Assembly (NCBI RefSeq): GCF_032854445.1
Contig: NW_027017974.1
Location: 120,521 to 184,520, forward strand
DNA length: 64,000 nucleotides
Reading direction: 5' to 3'
From: Liolophura sinensis
Taxonomy: Eukaryota > Mollusca > Polyplacophora > Chitonida > Chitonidae
Within the stretch, counting starts at the first letter, position 1. Each line of letters opens with the position of its first letter. A program made the translations under genes and the position numbers. Under the pieces are notes generated by a model that made no database searches, was not told where the DNA came from, and saw only the letters and a list, made by a program, of their open reading frames with translations. Of this stretch, positions 28,057-39,780 are shown piece by piece.

Positions 28057-29006
28057 GTGATCACAACAAATTGGACAACTTTTTTAAAGACAATTCAGTC
28101 AGGATGTTCTCACGTTTTCTGTACCCATTATCGAGAAGACCACGATGGTGCTGTTGATAAGGAAAACACCAGTATATTTACTGTAGATATGCAAAAGGTT
28201 ATCCTCCTTCCCAAAATGACCATCAAAGAACATTTCTTTGTTAGCAGATTAGTTGTCTTCAATGAGACATTTGCATCAGTAAAAGAAGACGGTGACTTTG
28301 TTATTTTGTGGCATGAGGCTATCAGGGGTAGATTAGGAGTTGACATTGCCTCCACGTATATAAAGTGTTTATGCCTTTGTGAGACAGATTTGTGATATTC
28401 TGGGCAGACAACTGCACGGGACAAAACAAAAACTGGGTCCTTTACACGGTGTTGTGTTGGTGTGTCAATCAACCCTGGGGCCCACAAAGTATCACAATGA
28501 AGTATTTTGAAAGGGGACACACTTTTATGCGTGCAGACAGCGTCCATGGCTGCATTGGAAGGAAAATGAAGAAATGTCCCGAGATTTGTAATTTCCAGGA
28601 CTTCGTAGATTTGTGTGACAAATCGGGAACTAAGATCAAGCCAATCACAATGCAATACCATGACTTTTATGAATTTGAGGACGGTCACGGTAATAGAAAG
28701 TCCAAGAACGTAACGCTACCTCATCTCAGCTCCATATCAGTGGCAGAATTTCGTAAAGGTTCACGCGCAATGTGGTTTAAGGAGGGTTTTGAAGGAGACT
28801 ACATGTACCAGGAAGTTGACTTTCTTAAACCCAAGTTCAGACTGGACTTTACACCACCAACACAGAATGAACCAAGAGGAATTCCTAGCGTGAAACGCCA
28901 GAATATTCTGAAACTGGCCGATTCATTCCCCGCTGCTAAGAGGAAATTCTGGCAGGAAATTCCAGTAAATGACAACAATGATGACCTTGTTGAACACTTT
29001 GGGTGA
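28057..29006 (+). pseudogene. Transposase, C-terminal half, frameshifted (GQNKN-core family)
   Basis: Two overlapping frames, 28057-28395 (112 codons) and 28392-29006 (204 codons), together make the catalytic half of a transposase. The first holds TVDMQKV (Asp44 of that frame), LLPKM, RLVVFNETFA and WHEAIRGR. The second opens at FWADNCTGQNKNW (Asp6) and continues to RGHTFMRADSVHG (Asp49). Three acidic residues in these blocks are the likely DDD site, by family analogy. The frames are offset by a net single-base loss or two-base gain just before FWADN. Related proteins usually have several hundred more N-terminal residues with Cys/His motifs, absent here. The GTG at 28057 is only the edge of the open frame, not a supported start. 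The fold is known as a DUF7869-like domain in animal transposase relatives; the Sola assignment is inferred. Confidence 0.8.
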
Positions 29007-29040
29007 TTCCTAAATATGTAATCAAGCTGCAGTTGCTGCT

Positions 29041-29136
29041 ATTCCTCGAAAATGTCTCAGACTTGTAGATTTATTTACCACGGCTAAGATAAAATTCTGG
29101 CTGGAAATCACAGCAAATCATGATCTTGTTGATTAG
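29041..29136 (+). pseudogene. Diverged second copy of the transposase C-terminal tail
   Basis: Just after the stop at 29006, this stretch reads in one frame as a shortened relative of the last 40 codons of the transposase. Both copies begin ATTCCT and share GCTAAG, AAATTCTGGC and GGAAAT, followed by GATCTTGTTGA versus GACCTTGTTGA. In protein terms, the FW-x-EI core and the DLV ending line up. The original lies at 28881-29004. The copy lacks about three codons and ends in its own TAG. It is a degenerate tail duplication, or the remnant of recombination between two related elements. Confidence 0.75.
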
Positions 29137-29207
29137 TTAAAACAGTTGTTTTATGTATTCAAACTACACTTGGTGTTATTTCTCTGATAATTGTTCATGT
29201 GTTAGGC

Positions 29208-29213
29208 AATAAA
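29208..29213 (+). promoter_or_regulatory. Possible poly(A) signal AATAAA for element 1
   Basis: AATAAA lies about 200 bp after the transposase stop. A second AATAAA is at 29392-29397. Neither is confirmed, and such hexamers are common in AT-rich sequence. Confidence 0.35.
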
Positions 29214-29279
29214 GTGAAGTTATCACGCTGCTGTTGACATACTAGGCTTTTGTTGATAAAATGTTTTAGTTGAAGGATT

Positions 29280-29470
29280 GGTTAGATCAGGTAAAACATA
29301 GTAAGTCATTTTGTAACCAAATTAAACCAGTAACAATAATATACCTATGTGAGCTGAAAAGGCATCTAATTGTCTTGATCTAAAATGCCGAAATAAAATT
29401 TATTTCATATTTTGCAGCTTAATCATGAAACAAAACACGTTTCCTTTGTTTCCTCCAATTTGCATTCAAC
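29280..29470. repeat. Element 1 right subterminal region
   Basis: AAAACATAGTAAGTCATTTT followed by AAATTAAACCAG near 29294-29330 is a direct relative of the modules at 27680-27715 and 27990-28030 (AAGTCAAATT followed by ATGAGTTA and then GGCC or AACC). The rest is AT-rich and holds no gene. These recurring motifs are candidate transposase binding sites. Confidence 0.6.
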
Positions 29471-29501
29471 TGACTAACTAGGTTTTTCCAGATTACAGGA
29501 G
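29471..29501 (-). repeat. Element 1 right terminal inverted repeat
   Basis: TGACTAACTAGG followed by TTTTTCCAGATTACAGGAG mirrors 27662-27692 with two mismatches. Confidence 0.93.
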
Positions 29502-29505
29502 CACT
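29502..29505. repeat. Target-site duplication, right (CACT)
   Basis: This CACT repeats the one at 27658-27661 and the satellite resumes in phase with GTACTCTGTACAATCGC. Confidence 0.9.
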
Positions 29506-31489
29506 GTACTCTGTACAATCGCGACTGGTCATTACTATATTCAACTTTTGACTATAAGTTATGTGCCCTTCGGTAGCCCAGAAGACCTGAAATCCTTGGG
29601 CCAAGCCCATTTAACTCACCCAGCAATTGTCTTACTTCTAAGTCCAAGACAATCTGAATGTCTTTATCTACGTGTAGAAAAACCACACCATTTGTACGTG
29701 AAAAACATAAGGTACTTGATACAGTCTGCTGTAAAAAGTACAACTGAACACTGACCCACTTCAGTAAGGTGCCAAAAGATGCGGAATTGAGCCAGGCATA
29801 GGCAGCTGTTGAAAAATTGCAAATTTCCCTGGTTTCCATGGAGTAAGACCCGTTGCTACGCACGTGATTATGACATCAATAATCATTCAATTGTCGCTAC
29901 AGCCAAAAGTATTGGTCGGAGAGCAACGCGGTTTGCACCATTCGATTTCTCGTCACAAAATACGTCGGATTAGCCTCTTACCAGCAGCACTGGAACAGTT
30001 TTTCCACTTTTGCATTTTTACCTGTTGTTTTTGTTAATTGAAATCGGCTACACTGTACTCTGTACAATCGCGACTGGTCATTACTATATTCAACTTTTGA
30101 CTATATGTTATGTGCCCTTCGGTAGCCCAGAAGACGTCAAATCTTTGGGCTCAGCCCATTTAACTCACCCAGCAATTGCCTTACTTCTAAGTCGAAGACA
30201 ATCTCAATGTCTTTATCTACGTGTAGAAAAACCACATCATTTGTACATGAAAAACAAAAGGTACTTGATACAGTCTGCTGTAAAAAGTACAACTGAACAC
30301 TGACCCACTTCAGTAAGGTGCCAAAAGATTCGGAATTGAGCCAGGCATCGGCAGCTGTTGACAAATTGCAAATTTCCCTGTTTTCCATTGAGTAAGAGCC
30401 GTTGCTGGGCACGTGATTATGACAAAAATGATCATTCAATTGTCGCTACAGCCAAAAGTATTGGTCAGAGAGCAACGCGGTTTGCACCATTGGATTTCTC
30501 GTCACAAAATACGTCGGATTAGCCTCTTACCAGCAGTACTGGAAGAATTTTTCCACTTTTGCATTTTTACCTGGTCTTTTTGTTAATTGAAATCGGCTAC
30601 ACTGTACTCTGTACAATCGCGAATGGTCATTACTATATTCAACTTTTGACTATAAGTTATGTGCCCTTCGGTAGCCCAGAAGACGTCAAATCTTTCAGCT
30701 AAGCCCATTTAACTCACCCAGCAATTGTCTTACTTCTAAGTCCAAGAAAATCTCAATGTCTTTATCTACGTGTAGAAAAACCAGACCATTTGTACGTGAA
30801 AAACACAAGGTACTTGATACAGTCTGCTATAAAAAGTACAACTGAACACTGACCCACTTTAGAAAGGTGCCAAAAGATGCGGAACTGAGCCAGGCATCGG
30901 CAGCTGTTGAAAAATTGCAAATTTCCCTGGTTTCCATGGAGTAAGAGCCGTTGCTGTGCACGTGATTATGACATAAATGATCATTCAATTGTCACTACAG
31001 CCAAAAGTATTGGTCGGAGAGCAACGGGGTTTGCACCATTCGATTTCGCGTCACAAAATACGTCGGATTAGCCTCTTACCAGCAGCACTGGAACAGTTTT
31101 TCCACTTTTGCATTTTTGCCTGGTCTTTTTGTTAATTGAAATCGGCTACACTGTACTCTGTACAATCGGGACTGGTCATTACTATATTCAACTTTTGGCT
31201 ATAAGTTATGTGCCCTTCGGTAGCCCAGAAGACCTGAAATCTTTGGGTCAAGCCCATTTAACTCACCCAGCAATTGCCTTACTTCTAAGTCCAAGACAAT
31301 CTCAATGTCTTTATCTACGTGTAGAAAAACCACACCATTTGTACATAAAAAACACAAGGTACTTGATACAGTCTGCTGTAAAAAGTACAACTAAACACTG
31401 ACCCACATTTATAAGGTGCCAAAAGATACGGAATTGGGCCAGGCATCGGCAGCTGTTAAAAAATTGCAAATTTCCCTGGTTTCCATGGA

Positions 31490-34400
31490 GTAAGAGCCGT
31501 TGCTGGGCACGTGATTATGACATCAATATTCATTGAATAGTCGCTACAGCCAAAAGTATTGGTCGGAGAGCAACGCGGTTTGCACCATTCGATTTGTCGT
31601 CACAAAATACGTCGGATTAGCCTTTTACCAGCAGCACTGGAACAGTTTTTCCACTTTTGCCTTTTTACCTGGTCTTTTTGTTAATTGAAATCGGCTACAC
31701 TGTACTCTGTACAATTGCGACTGGTCATTACTATATTCAACTTTTGACTATAAGTTATGTGCCCTTCGGTAGCCCAGAAGACCTGAAATCTTTGGGCCAA
31801 GCCCATTTAACTCACCCAGCAATTGTCTTACTTCTAAGTCCAAGACAATCTCAATGTCTTTATCTACGTGTAGAAAAACCAGACCATTTGTACATGAAAA
31901 ACACAAGGTACTTGATACAGTCTGCTGTAAAAAGTACAACTGAACACTGACCCACTTCAGTAAGGTGCCAAAAGATGCGGAATTGAGCCAGGCATCGGCA
32001 GCTGTTGAAAAATTGCAAATTTCCCTGGTTTCCATGGAGTAAGAGCCGTTGCTACGCACGTGATTATGACATCAATGATCATTCAATTGTCGCTACAGCC
32101 AAAAGTATTGGTCGGAGAGCAACGCGGATTGCACCATTCGATTTCTCGTCACAAAATACGTCGGATTAGCCTCTTACTAGTAGCACTGGAACAGTTTTTC
32201 CACTTTTGCATTTTGGCCTGGTCTTTTTGTTAATTGAAACCAGCTACACTGTACTCTGTACAATCGCGACTGGTCATTACTATATTCAACTTTTGACTAT
32301 ATGTTATGTGCCCTTCGGTAGCCCAGAAAACGTCAAATCTTTGGGCTCAGCCCATTTCACTCACCCAGCAATTGCCTTACTTCTAAGTCGAAGACAATCT
32401 CAATGTCTTTATCTACGTGTAGAAAAACAACACCATTTGTACATGAAAAACACAAGGTACTTGATACAGTCTGCTGTAAAAAGTACAACTGAACACTGAC
32501 CCACTTCAGTAAGGTGCCAAAAGATGCGGAACTGAGCCAGGCATCGGCAGCTGTTGAAAAATTGCAAATTTCCCTGGTTTCCATGGAGAAAGAGCCGTTG
32601 TTGGGCACGTGATTATGACATCAATGATCATTCAATTGTCGCTACAGCCAAAAGTATTGGTCGGAGAGCAACGCGGTTTGCACCATTTGTTTTCTCGTCA
32701 CAAAATACGTCGGATTGGCCTCTTACCAGCAGCACTGGAACAGTTTTTCCATTTTTGCATTTTTACCTGGAGTTTTTGTTAATTAAAATCGGCTACACTG
32801 TACTCTGTACAATTGCGACTGGTCATTACTATATTCAACTTTTGACTATAAGTTATGTGCCCTTCGGTAGCCCAGAAGACCTGAAATCTTTGGGCCAAGC
32901 CCATTTAACTCACCCAGCAATTGTCTTACTTCTAAGTCCAAGACAATCTCAATGTCTTTATCTACGTGTAGAAAAACCAGACCATTTGTACATGAAAAAC
33001 ACAAGTTACTTGATACAGTCTGCTGTAAAAAGTACAACTGAACACTGACCCACTTCAGTAAGGTGCCAAAAGATTCGGAATTGAGCCAGGCATCGGCAGC
33101 TGTTGAAAAATTGCAAATTTCCCTAGTTTCCATGGAGTAAGAGCCGTTGCTACGCACGTAATTATGACATCAATGATCATTCAATTGTCGCTACAGCCAA
33201 AAGTATTGGTCGGAGAGCAACGCGGATTGCACCATTTGTTTTCTCGTCACAAAATACGTCGGATTGGCCTCTTACCAGCAGCACTGGAACAGTTTTTCCA
33301 TTTTTGCATTTTTACCTGGACTTTTTGTTAATTAAAATCGGCTACACTGTACTCTGTACAATTGCGACTGGTCATTCCTATTTTCAACTTTTGACTATAA
33401 GTTATGTGCCCTTCGGTAGCCCAGAAGACCTGAAATCTTTGGGCCAAGCCCATTTAACTCACCCAGCAATTGTCTTACTTCTAAGTCCAAGACAATCTCA
33501 ATGTCTTTATCTACGTGTAGAAAAACCAGACCATTTGTACATGAAAAACACAAGTTACTTGATACAGTCTGCTGTAAAAAGTACAACTGAACACTGACCC
33601 ACTTCAGTAAGGTGCCAAAAGATTCGGAATTGAGCCAGGCATCGGCAGCTGTTGAAAAATTGCAAATTTCCCTAGTTTCCATGGAGTAAGAGCCGTTGCT
33701 ACGCACGTGATTATGACATCAATGATCATTCAATTGTCGCTACAGCCAAAAGTATTGGTCGGAGAGCAACGCGGATTGCACCATTCGATTTCTCGTCACA
33801 AAATACGTCGGATTAGCCTCTTACTAGTAGCACTGGAACAGTTTTTCCACTTTTGCATTTTGGCCTGGTCTTTTTGTTAATTGAAACCAGCTACACTGTA
33901 CTCTGTACAATCACGACTGGTCATTACTATATTCAACTTTTGACTATAAGTTATGTGCCCTTCGGTAGCCCAGAAGACCTGAAATCTTTGGGCCAAGCCC
34001 ATTTAACTCACCCAGCAATTGTCTTACTTCTAAGTGCAAGACAATCTCAATGTCTTTATCTACGTGTAGAAAAACCACACCATTTGTACATGAAAAACAC
34101 AAGGTACTTGATACAGTCTGCTGTAAAAAGTACAACTGAACACTGACCCACTTCAGTAAGGTGCCAAAAGATTCGGACTTGAGCCAGGCATCGGCAGCTG
34201 TTGAAAAGTTGCAAATTTCCCTGGTTTCCATGGAGTAAGAGCCGTTGCTGGGCACATGATTATGACATCAATGATCATTCAATTGTCACTACAGCCAAAA
34301 GTATTGGTCGCAGAGCAACGCGGATTGCACCATTCGATTTCTCGTCACAAAATACGTCGGATTAGCCTCTTACTAGTAGCACTGGAACAGTTTTTCCACT

Positions 34401-37400
34401 TTTGCATTTTTGCCTGGTCTTTTTGTTAATTGAAACCGGCTACACTGTACTCTGTACAATCGCGACTGGTTATTACTATATTCAACTTTTGACTATAAGT
34501 TATGTGCCCTTTGGTAGCTCAGAAGACCTGAAATCTTTGGGCCAACCCCATTTAACTCACCCAGCAATTGTCTTACTTCTAAGTCCAAGACAATCTCAAT
34601 GTCTTTATCTACGTGTAGAAAAACCACACCATTTGTACGTGAAAAACACAAGGTACTTGATACAGTCTGCTGTAAAAAGTACAACTGAACACAGACCCAC
34701 TTGAATAAGGTGCCAAAAGATCCGGAATTGAGCCAGGCATCGGCAGCTGTTGAAAAATTGCAAATTTCCCTGGTTTCCATGGAGTAAGAGCCGTTGCTGG
34801 GCACATGATTATGACATAAATGATCATTCAATTGTCACTACAGCCAAAAGTATTGGTCGGAGAGCAACGCGGTTTGCACCATTCGATTTCTCGTCACAAA
34901 ATACGTCGGATTGGCCTCTTACCAGCAGCACTGGAACAGTTTCTCCACTTTTGCATTTTTACCTGGTCTTTTTGTTAATTGAAATCGGCTACACTGTACT
35001 CTGTACAATCGCGACTGGTCATTACTATATTCAACTTTTGACTATAAATTATGTGCCCTTCGGTAGCCCAGAAGACGTCAAATCTTTGGGCTAAGCCCAT
35101 TTAACTCACCCAGCAATTGTCTTACTTCTAAGTCCAAGACAATCTCAATGTCTTGATCTACGTGTAGAAAAACCAGACCATTTGTACGTGAAAAACACAA
35201 GGTACTTGATACAGTCTGCTGTAAAAAGTACAACTGACCACAGACCCACATGAATAAGGTGCCAAAAGATGCGGAATTGAGCCAGGTATCGGCAGCTGTT
35301 GAAAAATTGCTAATTTTCCTGGTTTCCATGGAGTAAGACCCGTTGCTGTGCACGTGATTATGACATAAATGATCATTCAATTGTCGCTACAGCCAAAAGT
35401 ATTGGTCGGAGAGCAACGCGGTTTGCACCATTCGATTTCTCGTCACAAAATACGTCGGATTAGCCTCTTACCAGCAGCACTGGAACAGTTTTTCCACTTT
35501 TGCATTTTTACCTGGTCTTTTTGTTAATTGAAATCGGCTACACTGTACTCTGTACAATTGCGACTGGTCATTACTATATTCAACTTTTGACTATAAGTTA
35601 TGTGCCCTTCGGTAGCCCAAAAGACCTGAAATCTTTGGGCCAAGCCCATTTAACTCACCCAGCAATTGTCTTACTTCTAAGTCCAAGACAATCTCAATGT
35701 CTTTATCTACGTGTAGAAAAACCACACCATTTGTACATGAAAAACACAAGGTACTTGATACAGTCTGCTGTAAAAAGTACAACTGAACACTGACCCACTT
35801 CAGTAAGGTGCCAAAAGATGCGGAATTGAGCCAGGCATCGGCAGCTGTTGAAAAATTTTAAATTTCCCTGGATTCCATGGAGTAAGAGCCGTTGCTGGGC
35901 ACGTGATTATGACATCAATGATCATTCAATTGTCACTACAGCCAAAAGTATTGGTCGGAGAGCAACGCGGTATGCACCATTCGATTTCTCGTCACAAAAT
36001 ACGTCGGATTAGCCTCTTACTAGTAGCACTGGAACAGTTTTTCCACTTTTGCATTTTTGCCTGGTCTTTGTGTTAATTGAAACCGGCTACACTGTACTCT
36101 GTACAATCGCGACTGGTCATTACTATATTCAACTTTTGACTATAAGTTATGTGCCCTTCGGTAGCTCAGAAGTCCTGAAATCTTTGGGCCAACTCCATTT
36201 AACTCACCCAGCAATTGTCTTACTTCTAAGTCCAAGACAATCTCAATGTCTTTATCTACGTGTAGAAAAACCACACCATTTGTACGTGAAAAACACAAGG
36301 TACTTGATACAGTCTGCTGTAAAAAGTACAACTGAACACTGACCCACATTTATAAGGTGCCAAAAGATGCGGAACTGGGCCAGGCATCGGCAGCTGTTAA
36401 AAAATTGCAAATATCCTTGGTTTCCATGGAGTAAGAGCCGTTGCTGGGCACGTGATTATGACATCAATGATCATTGAATTGTCGCTACAGCCAAAAGTAT
36501 TGGTCGGAGAGCAACGCGGTTTGCACCATTCGATTTCTCGTCACAAAATACGTCGGATTAGCCTCTTACCAGTAGCACTGGAACATTTTTTCCACTTTTG
36601 CATTTTTGCCTGGTCTTTTTGTTAATTGAAATCGGCTACACTGTACTCTGTACAATCGCGACTGGTCATTACTATATTCAACTTTTGACTATAAGTTATG
36701 TGCCCTTCGGTAGCCCAGAAGATTTGAAATCTTTTATCTAAGCCCATTTAACTCACCCAGCAATTGCCTTACTTCTAAGTGCAAGACAATCTCAATGTCT
36801 TTATCTACGTGTAGAAAAACCACACCATTTGTAAATAAAAAACACAAGGTACTTGATACAGTCTGCTGTAAAAAGTACAACTAAACACTGACCCACTTCA
36901 GTAAGGTGCCAAAAGATGCGGAATTGAGCCAGGCATCGGCAGCTGTTGAAAAATTGCAAATTTCCCTGGTTTCCATGGAGTAAGAGCCGTTGCTGGGCAC
37001 GTGATTATGACATAAATGATCATTCAATTGTCACTACAGCCAAAAGTGTTAGTCGGAGAGCAACGCGGTTTGCACCATTTGTTTTCTCGTCAGAAAATAC
37101 GTCGGATTAGATTCTTACCAGCAGCACTGGAACAGTTTTTCCACTTTTGCATTTTTGCCTGGTCTTTTTGTTAATTGAAATCGGCTACACTGTACTCTGT
37201 ACAATCGCGACTGGTCATTACTATATTCAACTTTTGACTATAAGTTATGTGCCCTTCGGTAGCCCAGAAGACCTGAAATCTTTCGGCTAAGCCCATTTAA
37301 CTCACCCAGCAATTGCCTTACTTCTAAGTGCAAGACAATCTCAATGTCTTTATCTACGTGTAGAAAAACCACACCATTTGTACGTGAAAAACATAAGGTA

Positions 37401-39780
37401 CTTGATACAGTCTGCTGTAAAAAGTACAACTGAACACTGACCCACTTCAGTAAGGTGCCAAAAGATGCGGAATTGAGCCAGGCATCGGCAGCTGTTGAAA
37501 AATTGGAAATTTCCCTGGTTTCCATGGAGTAAGAGCCGTTGCTACGCACGTGATTATGACATAAATGATCATTCAATGTCGCTACAGCCAAATGTATTGG
37601 TCGGAGAGCAACGCGGATTGCACCATTCGATTTCTCGTCACAAAATACGTCGGATTAGCCTCTTACCAGCAGCACTGGAACAGTTTTTTCCACTTTTGCA
37701 TTTTTACCTGGTCTTTTTGTTAATTGAAATCGGCTACACTGTACTCTGTACAATTGCGACTGGTCATTACTATATTCAACTTTTGACTATAAGTTATGTG
37801 CCCTTCGGTAGCCCAAAAGACCTGAAATCTTTGGGCCAAGCCCATTTAACTCACCCAGCAATTGTCTTACTTCTAAGTCCAAGACAATCTCAATGTCTTT
37901 ATCTACGTGTAGAAAAACCACACCATTTGTACATGAAAAACACAAGGTACTTGATACAGTCTGCTGTAAAAAGTACAACTGAACACTGACCCACTTCAGT
38001 AAGGTGCCAAAAGATGCGGAATTGGGCCAGGCATCGGCAGCTGTTAAAAAATTGCAAATATCCCTGGTTTCCATGGAGTAAGAGCCGTTGCTGGGCACGT
38101 GATTATGACATCAATGATCATTGAATTGTCGCTACAGCCAAAAGTATTGGTCGGAGAGCAACGCGGTTTGCACCATTCGATTTCTCGTCACAAAATACGT
38201 CGGATTAGCCTCTTACCAGTAGCACTGGAACATTTTTTCCACTTTTGCATTTTTGCCTGGTCTTTTTGTTAATTGAAATCGGCTACACTGTACTCTGTAC
38301 AATCGCGACTGGTCATTACTATATTCAACTTTTCACTATAAGTTATGTGCCCTTCGGTAGCCCAGAAGACCTGAAATCTTTCGGCTAAGCCCATTTAACT
38401 CACCCAGCAATTGCCTTACTTCTAAGTGCAAGACAATCTCAATGTCTTTATCTACGTGTAGAAAAACCACACCATTTGTACGTGAAAAACATAAGGTACT
38501 TGATACAGTCTGCTGTAAAAAGTACAACTGAACACTGACCCACTTCAGTAAGGTGCCAAAAGATGCGGAATTGAGCCAGGCATCGGCAGCTGTTGAAAAA
38601 TTGCAAATTTCCCTGGTTTCCATGGAGTAAGAGCCGTTGCTGGGCACGTGATTATGACATAAATGATCATTCAATGTCGCTACAGCCAAATGTATTGGTC
38701 GGAGAGCAACGCGGATTGCACCATTCGATTTCTCGTCACAAAAATACGTCGGATTAGCCTCTCACTAGTAGCACTGGAACAGTTTTTCCAATTTTGCATT
38801 TTTGCCTGGTCTTTTTGTTAATTGAAACCGGCTACACTGTACTATGTACCATCGCGACTGGTCATTACTATATTCAACTTTTGACTATATGTTATGTGCC
38901 CTTCGGTAGCCCAGAAGACGTCAAATCTTTGGGCTAAGCCCATTTCACTCACCCAGCAATTGCCTTACTTCTAAGTGCTAGACAATCTCAATGTCTTTAT
39001 CTACGTGTAGAAAAACCACACCATTTGTACATGAAAAACACAAGGTACTTGATACAGTCTGCTGTAAAAAGTACAACTGAACACTGACTCACTTCAGTAA
39101 GGTGCCAAAAGATGCGGAACTGAGCCAGGCATCGGCAGCTGTTGAAAAATTGCAAATTTCCCTGGTTTCCATGGAGTAAGAGCCGTTGTTGGGCACGTGA
39201 TTATGACATCAATGATCATTCAATTGTCGCTACAGCCAAAAGTATTGGTCGGAGAGCAACGCGGTTTGCACCATTCGATTTTTCGTCACAAAATACGTCG
39301 GATTAGCCTCTTACCGGCAGCACTGGAACAGTTTTTCCACTTTTGCATTTTTACCTGGTCTTTTTGTTAATTGAAATCGGCTACACTGTACTCTGTACAA
39401 TTGCGACTGGTCATTACTATATTCAACTTTTGACTATAAGTTATGTGCCCTTCGGTAGCCCAGAAGACCTGAAATCTTTGGGCCAAGCCCATTTAACTCA
39501 CCCAGCAATTGTCTTACTTCTAAGTCCAAGACAATCTCAATGTCTTTATCTACGTGTAGAAAAACCACACCATTTGTACATGAAAAACACAAGGTACTTG
39601 ATACAGTCTGCTGTAAAAAGTACAACTGAACACTGACCCACTTCAGTAAGGTGCCAAAAGATTCGGAATTGAGCCAGGCATCGGCAGCTGTTGAAAAGTT
39701 GCAAATTTCCCTGGTTTCCATGGAGTAAGAGCCGTTGCTGGGCACGTGATTATGACATAAATGATCATTCAATTGTCACT
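31490..39780. repeat. Higher-order satellite block, copy C
   Basis: This repeats the subtype order of the 14.3-20.9 kb block at an offset of 17,214 bp, which is 28 monomers plus the 1,844 bp contributed by element 1 and its target duplication, within 2 bp. From about 33.3 kb the offset rises to 17,763 bp because one monomer has been duplicated. After about 37.6 kb two further monomers are inserted relative to the other copy. Confidence 0.8.
32755..33852. repeat. Recent duplication of a single monomer
   Basis: Two adjacent monomers share the private variants TTTGTTTTCTCG, TTAATTAAAATCGG, CCAGACCATTTG, ACAAGTTACTTG and CCCTAGTTTCC. The paralogous block near 15.4-16.0 kb has only one such monomer. 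This is a local one-unit unequal exchange. Confidence 0.8.

Larger units (their letters stand above)
27662..29501 (+). mobile_element. Element 1: 1.84-kb DNA transposon with 4-bp target duplication
   Basis: The insertion is bounded by 31-bp inverted repeats that start CTCCTGT and end ACAGGAG, with CACT duplicated on both sides. The left end and the interior carry repeated copies of a CCTAGTAAGTCA-type motif in both orientations, and the middle encodes the C-terminal half of a transposase on the plus strand. The N-terminal half is missing and its place is taken by an inverted-repeat module, so the copy is a deletion derivative and presumably non-autonomous. A 4-bp duplication with a GQNKN-core transposase fits the Sola superfamily best. 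Other 4-bp-duplicating groups such as Chapaev, Ginger or Academ are less likely on the protein, but this was not tested by search. Confidence 0.9.
26290..29865. repeat. Six-monomer-period block, second copy, split by element 1
   Basis: This is the partner of 22990-24770 at +3,293 bp. Beyond element 1 the offset becomes 5,137 bp, which is 3,293 plus the 1,844 bp of transposon and duplicated target. The insertion is therefore younger than the block duplication, or at least absent from the other copy. Confidence 0.75.

Noticed and set aside
27697-28060. Short plus frames at the left of element 1 as the missing transposase N-terminus
   Set aside because: They are translations of the palindromic subterminal repeats and contain none of the expected Cys/His or basic motifs.
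28128-28688. 186-codon minus frame inside element 1
   Set aside because: It lies opposite the transposase coding strand, whose conserved motifs are clear. It is an antisense shadow.
28392-29006. Host single-copy gene rather than a transposon gene
   Set aside because: The coding region lies inside an element with inverted ends and a target duplication, and it is truncated and frameshifted.
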